64,000 nt of DNA, taken from assembly GCA_947498765.1 (NCBI GenBank), contig CANMLG010000023.1, positions 62,001-126,000 of the forward strand, in the 5' to 3' direction. The DNA is from an uncultured Aquimarina sp. (lineage in GTDB: Bacteria > Bacteroidota > Bacteroidia > Flavobacteriales > Flavobacteriaceae). The translations under genes were made by a program, and so were the position numbers. The notes below the pieces were generated by a model, which searched no databases, had not been told where the DNA came from, and worked only from the letters and a program-made list of their open reading frames with translations. Below, piece after piece: positions 8,422 to 18,101 of this stretch (positions within the stretch are counted from its first letter, which is position 1; every line of letters begins with the position of its first letter).

Positions 8422-9249
8422 ATGAATCGTATAAAAACCAAAGATTTTTCAATTTCTCAGCAGGACTTCGAATTAGTATATGACGAGAAGTACGATTTGT
8501 ATAAAACCACACCTATTCCTGAAAATTTGGAAAGTTATTATGAAAGCGAGGATTATATTTCGCATACCGACGCCAAAACAAGTTTATTTGATAAACTATA
8601 TCAAGCAGTAAAAACAATTACCATTAAAAGTAAAACAAGTTTACTTTCAAAAATAGTAGAAGGATCAAATAGGTCAATTGTAGATATTGGTTGTGGGACA
8701 GGATCATTGTTACAAAATTTACAAGCAAATTCATGGAATGCAAAAGGCATTGAACCCAATAAAGGAGCAAGGACTAGGGCAGCGGAAAAAGGAGTTGCCT
8801 GTTTTCCGAATAGTGGACAACTGAACGAAAAATTTGATGTACTTACCATGTGGCATGTATTGGAACATGTGCCTAATCTCGAAATTCAGCTTAATGAATT
8901 TAAGCGTTTGTTAAAACCAAACGGAAAAGTAATTATAGCTGTTCCTAATTTTAAAAGTTACGATGCGTCATTTTATGGAAAATTTTGGGCTGCTTTTGAT
9001 GTTCCTAGACATATTTGGCATTTTTCTGAAAACGCTATTTCTAAATTAGCAGAAGAACATCATTTTAAATTGATACAAACAAAACCCATGTGGTTCGATG
9101 CTTTTTATGTTTCCTTACTTTCTGAAAAGTATAAATACAAAAAAGTAAATTATTTACGTGCTTTTGGTGTTGGTGTACTTTCTAACTTAAAAGCAATCAA
9201 AAATGGAGAGTTTTCATCAAAAATTTACATTTTAGAAGTTAAAAACTAA
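8422..9249 (+). CDS. class I SAM-dependent methyltransferase
   Basis: A 275-residue methyltransferase of the Methyltransf_23 type. The glycine-rich SAM-binding motif I is visible as IVDIGCGTGSLL near residues 89-100. The acidic end of strand 2 (GIEP) follows, then the LTMWHVLEHVPN motif IV-like stretch and the LKPNGKVIIAVPN strand. The first ~60 residues resemble the N-terminal extension of flavobacterial homologues that act on unknown small molecules or lipids. Gene order mnmG-methyltransferase is common in flavobacteria; here a TPR gene separates them. The ATG follows a parS palindrome almost directly. The substrate cannot be deduced. Confidence 0.85.
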   Translation: MNRIKTKDFSISQQDFELVYDEKYDLYKTTPIPENLESYYESEDYISHTDAKTSLFDKLYQAVKTITIKSKTSLLSKIVEGSNRSIVDIGCGTGSLLQNLQANSWNAKGIEPNKGARTRAAEKGVACFPNSGQLNEKFDVLTMWHVLEHVPNLEIQLNEFKRLLKPNGKVIIAVPNFKSYDASFYGKFWAAFDVPRHIWHFSENAISKLAEEHHFKLIQTKPMWFDAFYVSLLSEKYKYKKVNYLRAFGVGVLSNLKAIKNGEFSSKIYILEVKN

Positions 9250-9609
9250 AATAAAGCGATTTAAGAGACTTTTAAGTCGTATGATGTCTAATTATATTGG
9301 AGATTTTTATTTCTGCAGCAGCAAAAACCTATGAGAGCCATTTTTAATTAGGAATAACTATTGTTATTTAATTTTAGAATAATAAATTCTTATATTAACT
9401 TTTTAGTCACTTTTTTATAAAAAAGGCGTCTTTTTTCAAGATGAATAAAAAATCCAGCTTTTAATAATTAGGTGTTGAATTTTAAAAAAAATAGTAGAAA
9501 AGGAATGTGCATTTATAAATTTTAAAAGAGTTAAAAAATCTTTCGTTTCCTGTTAGGCCTTATCGAAATGAAAAAACAAACTTATGTATATTTGTGATCT
9601 ATATAACCA
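9250..9609. other. 360-bp intergenic region before the M23 peptidase gene
   Basis: No gene is seen on either strand. There is a weak A/U-dominated hairpin at 9419-9436 (7-bp arms, loop GCGT) that could end the methyltransferase transcript, and a TAnnTTTG promoter element at 9587-9594. The rest is AT-rich sequence without evident structure. Confidence 0.5.
9587..9594 (+). promoter_or_regulatory. Bacteroidetes -7 element for the M23 peptidase gene
   Basis: TATATTTG matches TAnnTTTG exactly, 15 bp before the start codon at 9610, implying a very short leader. No good TTTG -33 element is seen at the expected distance. Confidence 0.45.
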
Positions 9610-10482
9610 ATGGAAGCACTAAACAAAAAAAAAGGAAAAATAGCAACAAAATTACTGAACAAGTATCGTTTGGTAATTTTGAATGAAAATACATTTGAGG
9701 AACAAGTTTCATTTAAGTTGACACGACTAAATGTATTTGTTTTAGTAATGATAACTTCGTTGTTATTAATTACAGGAACTATTTTTTTAATTGCCTTTTC
9801 TTCGTTACGTGAATATATTCCTGGATATTCTTCTTCTGAATTATCCGAAAAAGCAAATAGATTGGCTTACGAAACTGATTCAATTTTAGATGAAGTTCGT
9901 TACAATGAAAAATATTATGAATCCATAAAAAAAGTATTAACTGGTCAGGTTTCAGCCGAAACTTTTAATAAAGATTCTGTTGATAAGGATATTAAAAAAG
10001 AGCTTTCTTCGGTAAATTTAAAACCCTCGGCTCAAGATATTGAATTGAGAAAAGAGGTGGAGAAAAAAGAAAAATATGCGGTTAAAAATGCTAGTGATTT
10101 AGATCAAGAATTTTTATTTATTCCTCCAGTTAAAGGTTCTGTAACCAGTAAATTTAATTATAAATTAAAGCATTATGCAGTTGATATTGCTGTAGCCAAG
10201 GATACTCCAGTAAAGGCAGCTGGTCAAGGAGTTGTTGTTTTTTCCGAATGGACACCCGATACTGGATATGTACTGTTATTAAAGCATAAATCAGGTTTAC
10301 TTTCGGTGTATAAACACAATGCAAAATTGTTAAAAAAACAGGGTGATATGGTACTAGCAGGTGAGGTAATAGCTATTGCCGGATCAACTGGAGAGTTAAG
10401 TACTGGACCACATTTACATTTTGAACTTTGGGATAAGGGACAAGCGTTAAACCCAGCCGATTATATTGATTTTGAAAAATAA
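9610..10482 (+). CDS. M23-family (LytM) metallopeptidase, membrane-anchored
   Basis: A 290-residue protein with one N-terminal transmembrane segment (about residues 41-65), a periplasmic helical linker, and a C-terminal LytM/M23 domain (about 175-288). The zinc-site motifs HxxxD (HYAVD) and HLHF (GPHLHFELW) are both present, so it is expected to be catalytically active, unlike degenerate EnvC-type members. M23 enzymes cut peptidoglycan cross-links during growth or division. The downstream GH3 gene begins 4 bp after the stop, suggesting one operon. Charged start MEALNKKKGK is consistent with a cytoplasmic N-terminus. Confidence 0.9.
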   Translation: MEALNKKKGKIATKLLNKYRLVILNENTFEEQVSFKLTRLNVFVLVMITSLLLITGTIFLIAFSSLREYIPGYSSSELSEKANRLAYETDSILDEVRYNEKYYESIKKVLTGQVSAETFNKDSVDKDIKKELSSVNLKPSAQDIELRKEVEKKEKYAVKNASDLDQEFLFIPPVKGSVTSKFNYKLKHYAVDIAVAKDTPVKAAGQGVVVFSEWTPDTGYVLLLKHKSGLLSVYKHNAKLLKKQGDMVLAGEVIAIAGSTGELSTGPHLHFELWDKGQALNPADYIDFEK

Positions 10483-10486
10483 TTTT

Positions 10487-11983
10487 ATGTCAGTAAAAGC
10501 TTTTGCAGCTAAATTATTTGCTAAAAAAATTCAACGTAAAGTTGATCAATGGGCTAAAAACCCTGTAGCTACACAAGAAAAAGTATTCGAATACCTTATT
10601 GAGAAAGCTAAAAACACGGTTTTTGGTCAGGATCATCAATTTTCGGACATAAAATCACATAAGGATTTTGTGGCTAAAGTGCCTATTAGAGATTATGAAG
10701 CCTTACGGCCTTATGTAGATCGTATGGTTGCGGGGGAGTCAAATATTTTATGGCCTAAAAAACCATTGTATTACGCGAAAACTTCGGGTACTACAAGTGG
10801 TTCAAAATACATTCCAATTACGCATGAGTCCATGCCTACACATACAGAAGGGGCAAGGAATGCTATTTTGAGTTATATTAATGAAACTGGGGAGGCAGGT
10901 TTTGTAGATAATAAAATGATTTTTTTACAAGGAAGCCCTGAATTATCAGACAAAAATGGAGTGCATTTAGGAAGGCTTTCGGGTATTGTGGCACATTACA
11001 TCCCTAAATATTTACAAAAAAATAGAATGCCTAGTTGGGAAACCAATTGTATTGACGATTGGGAGCAAAAAGTGGAAGCTATAATTGATGAAACCTTACC
11101 CGAACCTATGGGAATCATAAGTGGTATACCACCATGGGTACAAATGTATTTTGAACGTATTGTTGAGCGAACAGGGAAGCCTATTAAAGAGGTTTTTCCA
11201 AAGTTTGAACTCTTTATATATGGTGGTGTTAATTATGAGCCATACAGAGCTATTTTTGAGAAATTAATTGGCAAAAGTATACCAAGTATTGAATTATATC
11301 CCGCATCCGAAGGTTTTTTTGCTTATCAAGACAAACAAAATAAGCAAGGTATGTTGCTTCAACTCAATTCTGGAATATTTTATGAATTTGTAAAAGCAGA
11401 TGAATTTTTTAACGAAAACCCTAAAAGAATTACCATTAAGGATGTGCAGGTAGGAGTAAATTATGTGATGCTAATTTCAACTACTGCTGGACTTTGGTGT
11501 TATAATATTGGGGATACAATCAAATTTACCGAAACAGCTCCCTACCGTATAGTAGTTTCTGGTCGAATTAAACATTTTATATCGGCTTTTGGTGAGCATG
11601 TTATAGGAAAAGAAGTAGAGGAGGCCTTGCAGGAAGCAAGTATCAAAACCAATCATGTTATACAGGAATTTACTGTAGCGCCTCAGGTAAATCCAACCGA
11701 AGGCTTACCTTATCACGAATGGTTTATTGAATTTGCTGAAATTCCAAAAGATATAAAAGCCTTAGCGCATGAAATTGATTTGAGTTTACAAGAGCAAAAT
11801 TCATATTACAAGGATTTGATTACAGGAAAAATTCTTCAGCCATTAAAAATACAGGTGATCCAAACAGGTGGATTTACTAATTATATGAAATCAATTGGAA
11901 AATTAGGAGGTCAAAATAAGTTGCCTAGGCTTTCAAACGATCGTAACATAGCTGAAGCACTAGCGCAGTTTCATGCTCATTAA
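10487..11983 (+). CDS. GH3-family acyl-adenylating protein
   Basis: A 498-residue protein of the GH3 (auxin-responsive promoter) family, which belongs to the adenylate-forming (ANL) superfamily; plant members join amino acids to jasmonate or auxin. The ATP-binding motif YYAKTSGTTSGSKYIPIT near residues 96-113 and the conserved LYPASEGFFAYQ block are visible. Bacteroidota GH3 proteins are widespread but their substrates are unknown. I chose the ATG at 10487 (MSVKAFAAKL) over an upstream in-frame start at 10466 because the latter overlaps the M23 gene and adds an unconserved MILKNNF. It is likely cotranscribed with the M23 gene and with the next gene, 17 bp downstream. Confidence 0.9.
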   Translation: MSVKAFAAKLFAKKIQRKVDQWAKNPVATQEKVFEYLIEKAKNTVFGQDHQFSDIKSHKDFVAKVPIRDYEALRPYVDRMVAGESNILWPKKPLYYAKTSGTTSGSKYIPITHESMPTHTEGARNAILSYINETGEAGFVDNKMIFLQGSPELSDKNGVHLGRLSGIVAHYIPKYLQKNRMPSWETNCIDDWEQKVEAIIDETLPEPMGIISGIPPWVQMYFERIVERTGKPIKEVFPKFELFIYGGVNYEPYRAIFEKLIGKSIPSIELYPASEGFFAYQDKQNKQGMLLQLNSGIFYEFVKADEFFNENPKRITIKDVQVGVNYVMLISTTAGLWCYNIGDTIKFTETAPYRIVVSGRIKHFISAFGEHVIGKEVEEALQEASIKTNHVIQEFTVAPQVNPTEGLPYHEWFIEFAEIPKDIKALAHEIDLSLQEQNSYYKDLITGKILQPLKIQVIQTGGFTNYMKSIGKLGGQNKLPRLSNDRNIAEALAQFHAH

Positions 11984-12000
11984 AAAATATAAAGATTAAA

Positions 12001-13677
12001 ATGCAAAATTATATAGCTAAAAATGAGCAAACCAGAGCTCAGGAGAGTACCAATGCCATTGAGCGATTATATATTGGTATGCGCCATTTATTTAATCGTG
12101 GTTATTATAAACCTATGGGTGTTTCGGGAGAAACTTTAAGAGAAGCTATGCTTGTTCTGAGGCCCGAAATTTATGGTTCTATAAACGAAGATAAAGTAGA
12201 ATTAAATGGGTTGCTTTATGTTTTGGATCGTTTGCCTGAAGGGATTGAGGAATGCCGATTCGTGAATTTAACTAGTGAAGAAGGCTATAAAAATGCACAT
12301 TTTGAAGTAATAATTCCTAAAAAACGACGTCGTAATTGCTATCGAGTTGATGAAGATCAAATGAATATTGAAATTACACGTGGACGTTCCGAAATTTATG
12401 ATATTCTTACGCATTTGACATTCATGTATATGGAGTCTGAAAAAATACGAAAACAGATTCAGCAAGAAGATGATTTATGTTTTACGCGCGATTGGAATAA
12501 ATTAGTGAAGTTTGCGGAACAAAAAACACTTTCTGATAAGGATCGGGATATTGCCATGGCACATTTAGCGAATATATTAGGACGCAGTTTTAATGAAATT
12601 ATTGAGGTGTATGATAAGTTTGCTAGTTCTCAAAATCCAGATCGATTTATTGATGTTATCCATGGTTTAGGTAAACTATCATTAGAAGAAATTACCGAAA
12701 AAAATAAACGAGAAATTACATTTAGCCCCGTACTTAGAGAGCGTATAGGGCATCATATTCACTCTTCATTTTGGGCATATCAAATTAAAAAACGCATTCA
12801 TAATTTAAATTTATTTGAGCGTCCATTGCATATTATTAGTTCAAATATGCATAGTGTAATGAACACCTTGTTTGCAAAAGAAGCTTTTGGAATTGATTAT
12901 GCCAATAAAACGGATATGGAAATTTATGAGCTGCTGAGTAATGATCATAGTAAGGACTTACGCAATACAGTAAAATCATATGCTTTAAAACATGGAATGG
13001 TAATGTTAGAAGACAGTAGTAGTTCCCATATAAATGTTCAACTTTTTGATACCAGTAAAATAGCACATTTACCTACATATAATAATCCAAAATCTCCTGT
13101 AATTTTAGTAATGGATTACGCCTTTGGAGAACAAGCTTTTGAAGCTATGGATGAGTTGTTAAAGCCCTACAAGGCACCTAATGAAACCTTATTTTACATG
13201 AATGTGGTTTCGGTTTCTATTATGGGAAAAGCGGGCATTTTACAAGGTGGTAAAGGTGATTTAATGATACCAACAGCGCATATTTTAGAAGGAACGTCGG
13301 GTAATTACCCTTTTAAAAACGAGCTTTCATTAAAAGATTTCGAAGGGACTGATATTGATTGTTATGAAGGAAGTATGGTCACGGTGTTAGGGACTTCACT
13401 TCAAAATCGTGATTTATTGCAATTTTTTCATGATTCTACCTGGAAAGTCATTGGTTTGGAAATGGAAGGTGCTCACTACCAAAAAGCAATTCAAGCGGCT
13501 TCAAAAATTAGAAAAAGTATTACCGAAAATATTCAGGTACGGTATGCTTACTATGCCTCGGATAATCCTTTAGAAACGGGTAGCACATTAGCCTCAGGTG
13601 GTTTAGGAACTTCTGGTGTAAAACCAACCTATACGATTACAAAAAAAATAATTGAACAAATTTTAGAAACGTCTTAG
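12001..13677 (+). CDS. DUF6909-type protein with nucleoside-phosphorylase-like C-terminus
   Basis: A 558-residue cytoplasmic protein that I recognise as the flavobacterial DUF6909 family; no function is established. The N-terminal half is helical (IERLYIGMRHLFNRGYY at residues 21-37, followed by a charged KRRRNCYR stretch). The C-terminal half contains HIISSNMHSVMN and a VIGLEMEGAHY block near residue 487, recalling the MEGA/MExA ribose-binding strand of purine nucleoside phosphorylases and AMP nucleosidases, plus a final ASDNPLETGSTLASGG. A nucleosidase or phosphorylase-like activity is inference only. The gene follows GH3 by 17 bp, so coexpression is probable. Confidence 0.7.
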   Translation: MQNYIAKNEQTRAQESTNAIERLYIGMRHLFNRGYYKPMGVSGETLREAMLVLRPEIYGSINEDKVELNGLLYVLDRLPEGIEECRFVNLTSEEGYKNAHFEVIIPKKRRRNCYRVDEDQMNIEITRGRSEIYDILTHLTFMYMESEKIRKQIQQEDDLCFTRDWNKLVKFAEQKTLSDKDRDIAMAHLANILGRSFNEIIEVYDKFASSQNPDRFIDVIHGLGKLSLEEITEKNKREITFSPVLRERIGHHIHSSFWAYQIKKRIHNLNLFERPLHIISSNMHSVMNTLFAKEAFGIDYANKTDMEIYELLSNDHSKDLRNTVKSYALKHGMVMLEDSSSSHINVQLFDTSKIAHLPTYNNPKSPVILVMDYAFGEQAFEAMDELLKPYKAPNETLFYMNVVSVSIMGKAGILQGGKGDLMIPTAHILEGTSGNYPFKNELSLKDFEGTDIDCYEGSMVTVLGTSLQNRDLLQFFHDSTWKVIGLEMEGAHYQKAIQAASKIRKSITENIQVRYAYYASDNPLETGSTLASGGLGTSGVKPTYTITKKIIEQILETS

Positions 13678-13871
13678 TAGTATATATAATTCTATGAATA
13701 GCGTTTTAAAATTTATTATTATTTGATATCTAATATATTAGGTTGTTTTTTTAAATCTTTAAGGGGTGAAATCGATAAAAAAAATAGCTAAAACAATCAT
13801 TTGAAAAAAGCTTTAAGAACATTAAAATACACTTAGTTTTTGTATTTTCGGAAAAACAAAAATAATTGTTA

Positions 13872-14879
13872 ATGTCTCAGAGTAAAAAGCGAGTTTTAAT
13901 TACTGGTGCAGCTGGTTTTTTGGGGTCACACTTATGCGATCGTTTTGTAAAAGAAGGTTATGAGGTAATTGGAATGGATAACTTTATTACTGGAAGTTAT
14001 AATAATATTAAACATTTAGCAGATCATCCCGATTTTAGGTTTATAGAGCACGATGTATGTAACCATATTTCCATAGAAGGGAAATTGGATTATATTTTAC
14101 ATTTTGCCTCACCTGCAAGTCCTATTGATTATTTAAAAATTCCAATTCAAACTTTAAAAGTAGGTTCATTAGGGACTCATAATTGTTTAGGTTTAGCATT
14201 AGCAAAAGAGGCTACTATTTTAATAGCTTCTACAAGTGAAATTTATGGAGACCCTTTAGTACATCCTCAAACCGAAGACTATTATGGAAATGTAAATTCA
14301 GTAGGGCCAAGAGGGGTTTATGATGAGGCCAAACGCTTTCAAGAAGCCATTACAATGGCGTATCATACGTTTCATAAAGTACCTGTACGTATTGCGCGTA
14401 TATTTAACACCTATGGTCCTCGTATGCGATTAAATGATGGTCGTGTAATTCCAGCTTTTATTGGACAAGCTTTACGGGGTGAAGATTTAACTGTATTTGG
14501 TGATGGTTCGCAAACACGTTCCTTTTGTTTTATTGATGATCAAGTAGAAGGGCTTTATAGATTGTTACTTTCAAAGTATTCACAACCCGTAAATATTGGA
14601 AATCCTTCAGAGATAAGTATACGTGATTTTGCCAGTGAAATTATTAGTTTAACAGGTATTACCCAAAAAGTAATTTATAAAGATTTACCAGTTAATGATC
14701 CACTACAGCGCCGACCAGATATTTCGTTAGCTAAAAAAGTATTAGGATGGGAACCTAAAGTGGAGAGAACTATTGGTTTACAAAAAACATACGAATATTT
14801 TAAAGGTTTATCTTCGGAAATGTTGCATAAAAAGGAACATAAGTCGTTTGATGATTATATAAAAACAAAAAAAGCTTAA
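13872..14879 (+). CDS. UDP-glucuronate decarboxylase (UXS-type SDR epimerase/dehydratase)
   Basis: A 335-residue extended short-chain dehydrogenase that converts UDP-glucuronate to UDP-xylose. The NAD motif [10 protein letters not shown] is at residues 11-20, followed by DNFITGS. Other UXS hallmarks are [11 protein letters not shown], the catalytic YDEAKR (Y-x3-K), [18 protein letters not shown] and the late [14 protein letters not shown] block. The ATG at 13872 is preferred to an in-frame TTG six bases upstream. The stop codon is immediately followed by the next start, indicating translational coupling with the glycosylphosphotransferase. The pair probably supplies a xylose-type nucleotide sugar and an initiating transferase for surface polysaccharide. 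Confidence 0.9.
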   Translation: MSQSKKRVLITGAAGFLGSHLCDRFVKEGYEVIGMDNFITGSYNNIKHLADHPDFRFIEHDVCNHISIEGKLDYILHFASPASPIDYLKIPIQTLKVGSLGTHNCLGLALAKEATILIASTSEIYGDPLVHPQTEDYYGNVNSVGPRGVYDEAKRFQEAITMAYHTFHKVPVRIARIFNTYGPRMRLNDGRVIPAFIGQALRGEDLTVFGDGSQTRSFCFIDDQVEGLYRLLLSKYSQPVNIGNPSEISIRDFASEIISLTGITQKVIYKDLPVNDPLQRRPDISLAKKVLGWEPKVERTIGLQKTYEYFKGLSSEMLHKKEHKSFDDYIKTKKA

Positions 14880-16232
14880 ATGCCTAAAGCTTTAAAAGGA
14901 TATTCATTTTTAATACGACCACTAATCGTTTTATTTGATTTGGTGGCATTGTGTTTTTGTGCTTATTTTTTATTGGGTAAATCTACAAGTTTATTCTTTT
15001 ATCTATATCTTTCTTTTGGTTGGTTGGCTTCATCAATTTGGGTACGTTTTTATAAAGTTTATCGATTTACTTCGGTATTAAAAATTATTCGATTAATAGT
15101 AAAACAAGCCTTTCTACTTATGCTTGTTTTGTATTCTTATTACGGTATTGTAAAGAGTAGAACTATAACAGGGGTAGAAACACTACTATTTTTAGGAGTA
15201 ACAATGTTTATAATTTCATTGGCAAAGCTTACGGTTTATTTTTTATTGCAAAAATACCGTCAGTACTTTGGGGGTAATAAGCGTTGGGTACTTGTGTTTG
15301 GAAGCTCTGCGCAAACACAGGAATTACTTAATTATTTCGAATCTAAACCCGAAATGGGGTATTATATTCAAGGAGTATTTGCCGATAGTTTGGACAAAAA
15401 AATTGTTGAAGGAATTAAATTTTTAAAAGAAAATAGAATTGATGAAGTGTATTGTGCACTACATGAAGTTTCAAATACGGAGACTAACGAAATCGTAAAC
15501 TTCTGCGAAAGCAATGGTATTGTATTAAAATTTATTCCCAATGTAGAAAAAGTACCTGTTTCTAATTTGAAAACAGATTACTACGAGTACCTTCCAGTGT
15601 TATCAATTCCAAATATGCCATTGCATGATTCCGCAAACGTTATTGTAAAGCGTTTTATTGATATTATAATTTCCTTTTTGGTTATTATGGGAATTCTATC
15701 CTGGTTAATTCCTTTAATGTATGTACTTATTAAATTAGAAAGTAAGGGGCCTTTATTTTATAAACATAAACGCAATGGCGTAAACTATGGAGAGTTTATG
15801 TGTTATAAATTTAGATCACTTAGCATAGAAGGTAATGAACAACGTTTACATGTATCTGAAAAAGATGAGCGTGTTACTAAAATAGGACGCTTTTTAAGAA
15901 GAACAAGTATTGATGAAATTCCACAATTTATAAACGTTTTAAAAGGCGAAATGTCTGTGGTTGGTCCAAGGCCTCATATACCACGCTATACTACAGCATA
16001 CGCTGAAAAAATAGACAAATATCAATTTGTATTCAGGCATTCTGTTAGACCAGGTATCACAGGTTTAGCTCAAATAAAAGGCTATCGAGGTGAAATAAAA
16101 TCGGACGAAGACATTATTAATAGGATCAAATTTGATGTTTTTTATATTGAAAACTGGTCCATACTTATGGATATCAAAATTATGTTCGATACCCTTTTAA
16201 TATTATTAAAAGGGCATGATAAGGCGTATTAG
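14880..16232 (+). CDS. polyprenyl-phosphate glycosylphosphotransferase (WcaJ type)
   Basis: A 450-residue initiating sugar transferase for exopolysaccharide or O-antigen synthesis. Four N-terminal transmembrane segments (about residues 10-125), a CoA-binding-like Rossmann domain (about 135-235) and the bacterial sugar transferase domain (about 258-450) are visible. The last opens with VKRFIDIIISF, then has FYKHKRNG, CYKFRSL, and the strongly conserved LRRTSIDEIPQ and VVGPRPH motifs. It transfers a sugar-phosphate from a UDP-sugar to undecaprenyl phosphate at the inner membrane. It begins at the base after the UXS stop. No further polysaccharide genes follow. Confidence 0.93.
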   Translation: MPKALKGYSFLIRPLIVLFDLVALCFCAYFLLGKSTSLFFYLYLSFGWLASSIWVRFYKVYRFTSVLKIIRLIVKQAFLLMLVLYSYYGIVKSRTITGVETLLFLGVTMFIISLAKLTVYFLLQKYRQYFGGNKRWVLVFGSSAQTQELLNYFESKPEMGYYIQGVFADSLDKKIVEGIKFLKENRIDEVYCALHEVSNTETNEIVNFCESNGIVLKFIPNVEKVPVSNLKTDYYEYLPVLSIPNMPLHDSANVIVKRFIDIIISFLVIMGILSWLIPLMYVLIKLESKGPLFYKHKRNGVNYGEFMCYKFRSLSIEGNEQRLHVSEKDERVTKIGRFLRRTSIDEIPQFINVLKGEMSVVGPRPHIPRYTTAYAEKIDKYQFVFRHSVRPGITGLAQIKGYRGEIKSDEDIINRIKFDVFYIENWSILMDIKIMFDTLLILLKGHDKAY

Positions 16233-16264
16233 ATAATTTGTAGTTAATAAAATTGGATAGTGTT

Positions 16265-16609
16265 ATGAAGCCAATAGATAATTTTTATTTTGATAAAGAT
16301 GAGCCTGTTAAAAGTTGTTTGTTAGCCCTAAAAGAAATTATTGCAAATTATCATACCGAATTTGAGCACAGATGGTATTATAAATTGCCTTGTTTTATGT
16401 ACCAAAACCAAATTTTTTGTTACCTATGGGTAGATAAAAAATCGGGATTCCCATACATAGCTATTGGAAAGGGAATTCAAATTGAACACCCAGATTTAAT
16501 TAAAGGGAAACGAACATTTACCTCTTTATTAATGATAAATCCGAATAAGGATATTCCACTAGATAAAATTTACCAAATATTTGATCAAGTTATAGCACTT
16601 TACAATTGA
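16265..16609 (+). CDS. DUF1801-family (YdhG-like) small protein
   Basis: A 114-residue cytoplasmic protein. The pattern MKPIDNFYFDKDEPVKSC, an EHRWYYKLPCFMYQ block and CYLWVDKKSGFPYIAIGKG correspond to DUF1801/YdhG proteins, whose biochemical role is unknown. The in-frame TTG at 16253 would add MDSV; the ATG at 16265 is preferred because it starts the conserved part. It lies 32 bp after the sugar transferase gene and could belong to that transcript. Confidence 0.75.
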   Translation: MKPIDNFYFDKDEPVKSCLLALKEIIANYHTEFEHRWYYKLPCFMYQNQIFCYLWVDKKSGFPYIAIGKGIQIEHPDLIKGKRTFTSLLMINPNKDIPLDKIYQIFDQVIALYN

Positions 16610-16620
16610 ATACAAATGAG

Positions 16621-16628
16621 TACTTTTG
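16621..16628 (+). promoter_or_regulatory. -7 promoter element for purD
   Basis: TACTTTTG matches TAnnTTTG, 36 bp before the purD start. The only TTG upstream (16606) is too close for a standard -33 element, so this is moderate evidence. Confidence 0.45.
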
Positions 16629-16663
16629 CATTTTAAAACTAAAAGAACTCCAAAACATTTATA

Positions 16664-17935
16664 ATGAATATTCTTATTGTAGGATCGGGTGGAAGAGAGC
16701 ACACTTTTGCATACAAATTGGCTCAAAGTGATTTATGTTCAAAGCTATTTGTAGCGCCAGGAAACGCAGGAACCGCAAGCATTGCGACTAACTTAGACAT
16801 AAGTGTAACTGATTTTGATAAAATTAAAGAAGTAGTACTAGCCGAAAATATTGAAATGCTTGTAGTAGGGCCCGAAGTGCCTTTGGTGGCAGGAATTACT
16901 GACTTTTTCAAAAAAGATGCTCAATTAGCTCACGTAAAAGTGATTGGTCCTTCAGCTGAAGGTGCACAATTGGAAGGAAGTAAGGAATATGCTAAGGAGT
17001 TTTTAATGCGTTATGATATTCCAACAGCCGCTTATGAAAGTTTTACTGCTGAAACCGTTGAAAAAGGACATGCTTTTTTAGAAACTTTGAAGCCTCCATA
17101 TGTTTTAAAAGCGGATGGTTTAGCAGCAGGTAAAGGCGTATTGATTTTAGAAGATTTAGCCGAGGCTAAAGGCGAATTAACCGATATGTTGACCAACGAA
17201 AAATTTGGAGAGGCTAGTCAAAAAGTAGTTATTGAAGAGTTTTTAGATGGAATCGAATTAAGTGTTTTTGTACTTACCGATGGTAAAAATTACATTACTC
17301 TACCTACTGCTAAAGATTATAAGCGTATTGGAGAAGGAGATACCGGATTAAATACCGGGGGAATGGGAGCTATATCGCCCGTACCTTTTGCCAATGACGA
17401 ATTTATGGCTAAAATAGAAAATAAGGTGATAAAGCCTACCGTAGCCGGTTTAGCTAAAGAAAATATAGATTACAAAGGTTTTATTTTTATTGGTTTAATA
17501 AAAGTTGGCAACGAGCCTAAGGTGATCGAATATAATGTACGTATGGGTGACCCCGAAACAGAAGCAGTGTTACCACGCGTTAAAAATGATTTGGTAGACT
17601 TATTTGTACATGTAGGTAATCAAACCTTAGATCAGGTTTCATTGGATTTAGATCCTCGTACCGCTGTTACAGTAATGACAGTGGCAGGGGGGTATCCTGA
17701 GGCGTATAACAAAGGTGATGAAATAAAAGGTATTGAAACTATCGAAGATTCTATTGTTTTTCAAGCAGGAACCACATTAAAAGATGGTAATGTAGTCACT
17801 AACGGAGGTAGAGTGTTAACAATTACTTCGTTCGGAAATGATTTTAAAGAAGCTTTGGCTACTTCTTACAAAAACGTAAAGAAAATACAATTTAAAGATA
17901 TGTATTATCGTACCGATTTAGGTTTCGATTTATAA
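16664..17935 (+). CDS. purD: phosphoribosylamine--glycine ligase
   Basis: A 423-residue GAR synthetase catalysing the second step of de novo purine synthesis (phosphoribosylamine + glycine + ATP). The N-terminal MNILIVGSGGREHTFAYKL, the APGNAGT loop, GPEVPLVAGI and the ATP-grasp domain with KADGLAAGKGV and VIEYNVRMGDPE are all standard. Length is normal for a monofunctional PurD. Flanked upstream by its own likely promoter and downstream by two hairpins, so it appears monocistronic. Confidence 0.97.
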   Translation: MNILIVGSGGREHTFAYKLAQSDLCSKLFVAPGNAGTASIATNLDISVTDFDKIKEVVLAENIEMLVVGPEVPLVAGITDFFKKDAQLAHVKVIGPSAEGAQLEGSKEYAKEFLMRYDIPTAAYESFTAETVEKGHAFLETLKPPYVLKADGLAAGKGVLILEDLAEAKGELTDMLTNEKFGEASQKVVIEEFLDGIELSVFVLTDGKNYITLPTAKDYKRIGEGDTGLNTGGMGAISPVPFANDEFMAKIENKVIKPTVAGLAKENIDYKGFIFIGLIKVGNEPKVIEYNVRMGDPETEAVLPRVKNDLVDLFVHVGNQTLDQVSLDLDPRTAVTVMTVAGGYPEAYNKGDEIKGIETIEDSIVFQAGTTLKDGNVVTNGGRVLTITSFGNDFKEALATSYKNVKKIQFKDMYYRTDLGFDL

Positions 17936-17993
17936 GGAATACTTTTTTTAGTAAAAGATGCTGTTGCTTTTATGATACAATAGCATTAATTTA

Positions 17994-18036
17994 AAAACAC
18001 CCCGGTTTTAAACTTTAAAACTGGGGTGTTTTAGTT
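17994..18036 (+). terminator. Rho-independent terminator after purD
   Basis: Arms AAAACACCCCGGTTTTAAA (17994-18012) and TTTAAAACTGGGGTGTTTT (18014-18032) pair along 19 bases with a single G-T wobble. The inner AAA/TTT opens to make the loop. The stem ends in a short T run. Confidence 0.85.
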
Positions 18037-18083
18037 TCTGATGTGATCTAAAAAAGACTTTTTTATGAATTTTGAGATATTAT

Positions 18084-18101
18084 TTAAGGTAAGTTACCTA
18101 A
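18084..18101. promoter_or_regulatory. dyad TTAAGGTAAGTTACCTAA, possible operator
   Basis: Inverted repeat with AGGTAA and TTACCT arms around a central G. It differs at one base from the element at 20718-20735 in front of the DUF6341 gene. It lies about 210 bp before the lipoprotein start. A metalloregulator-type operator is a guess from its symmetry only. Confidence 0.35.
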
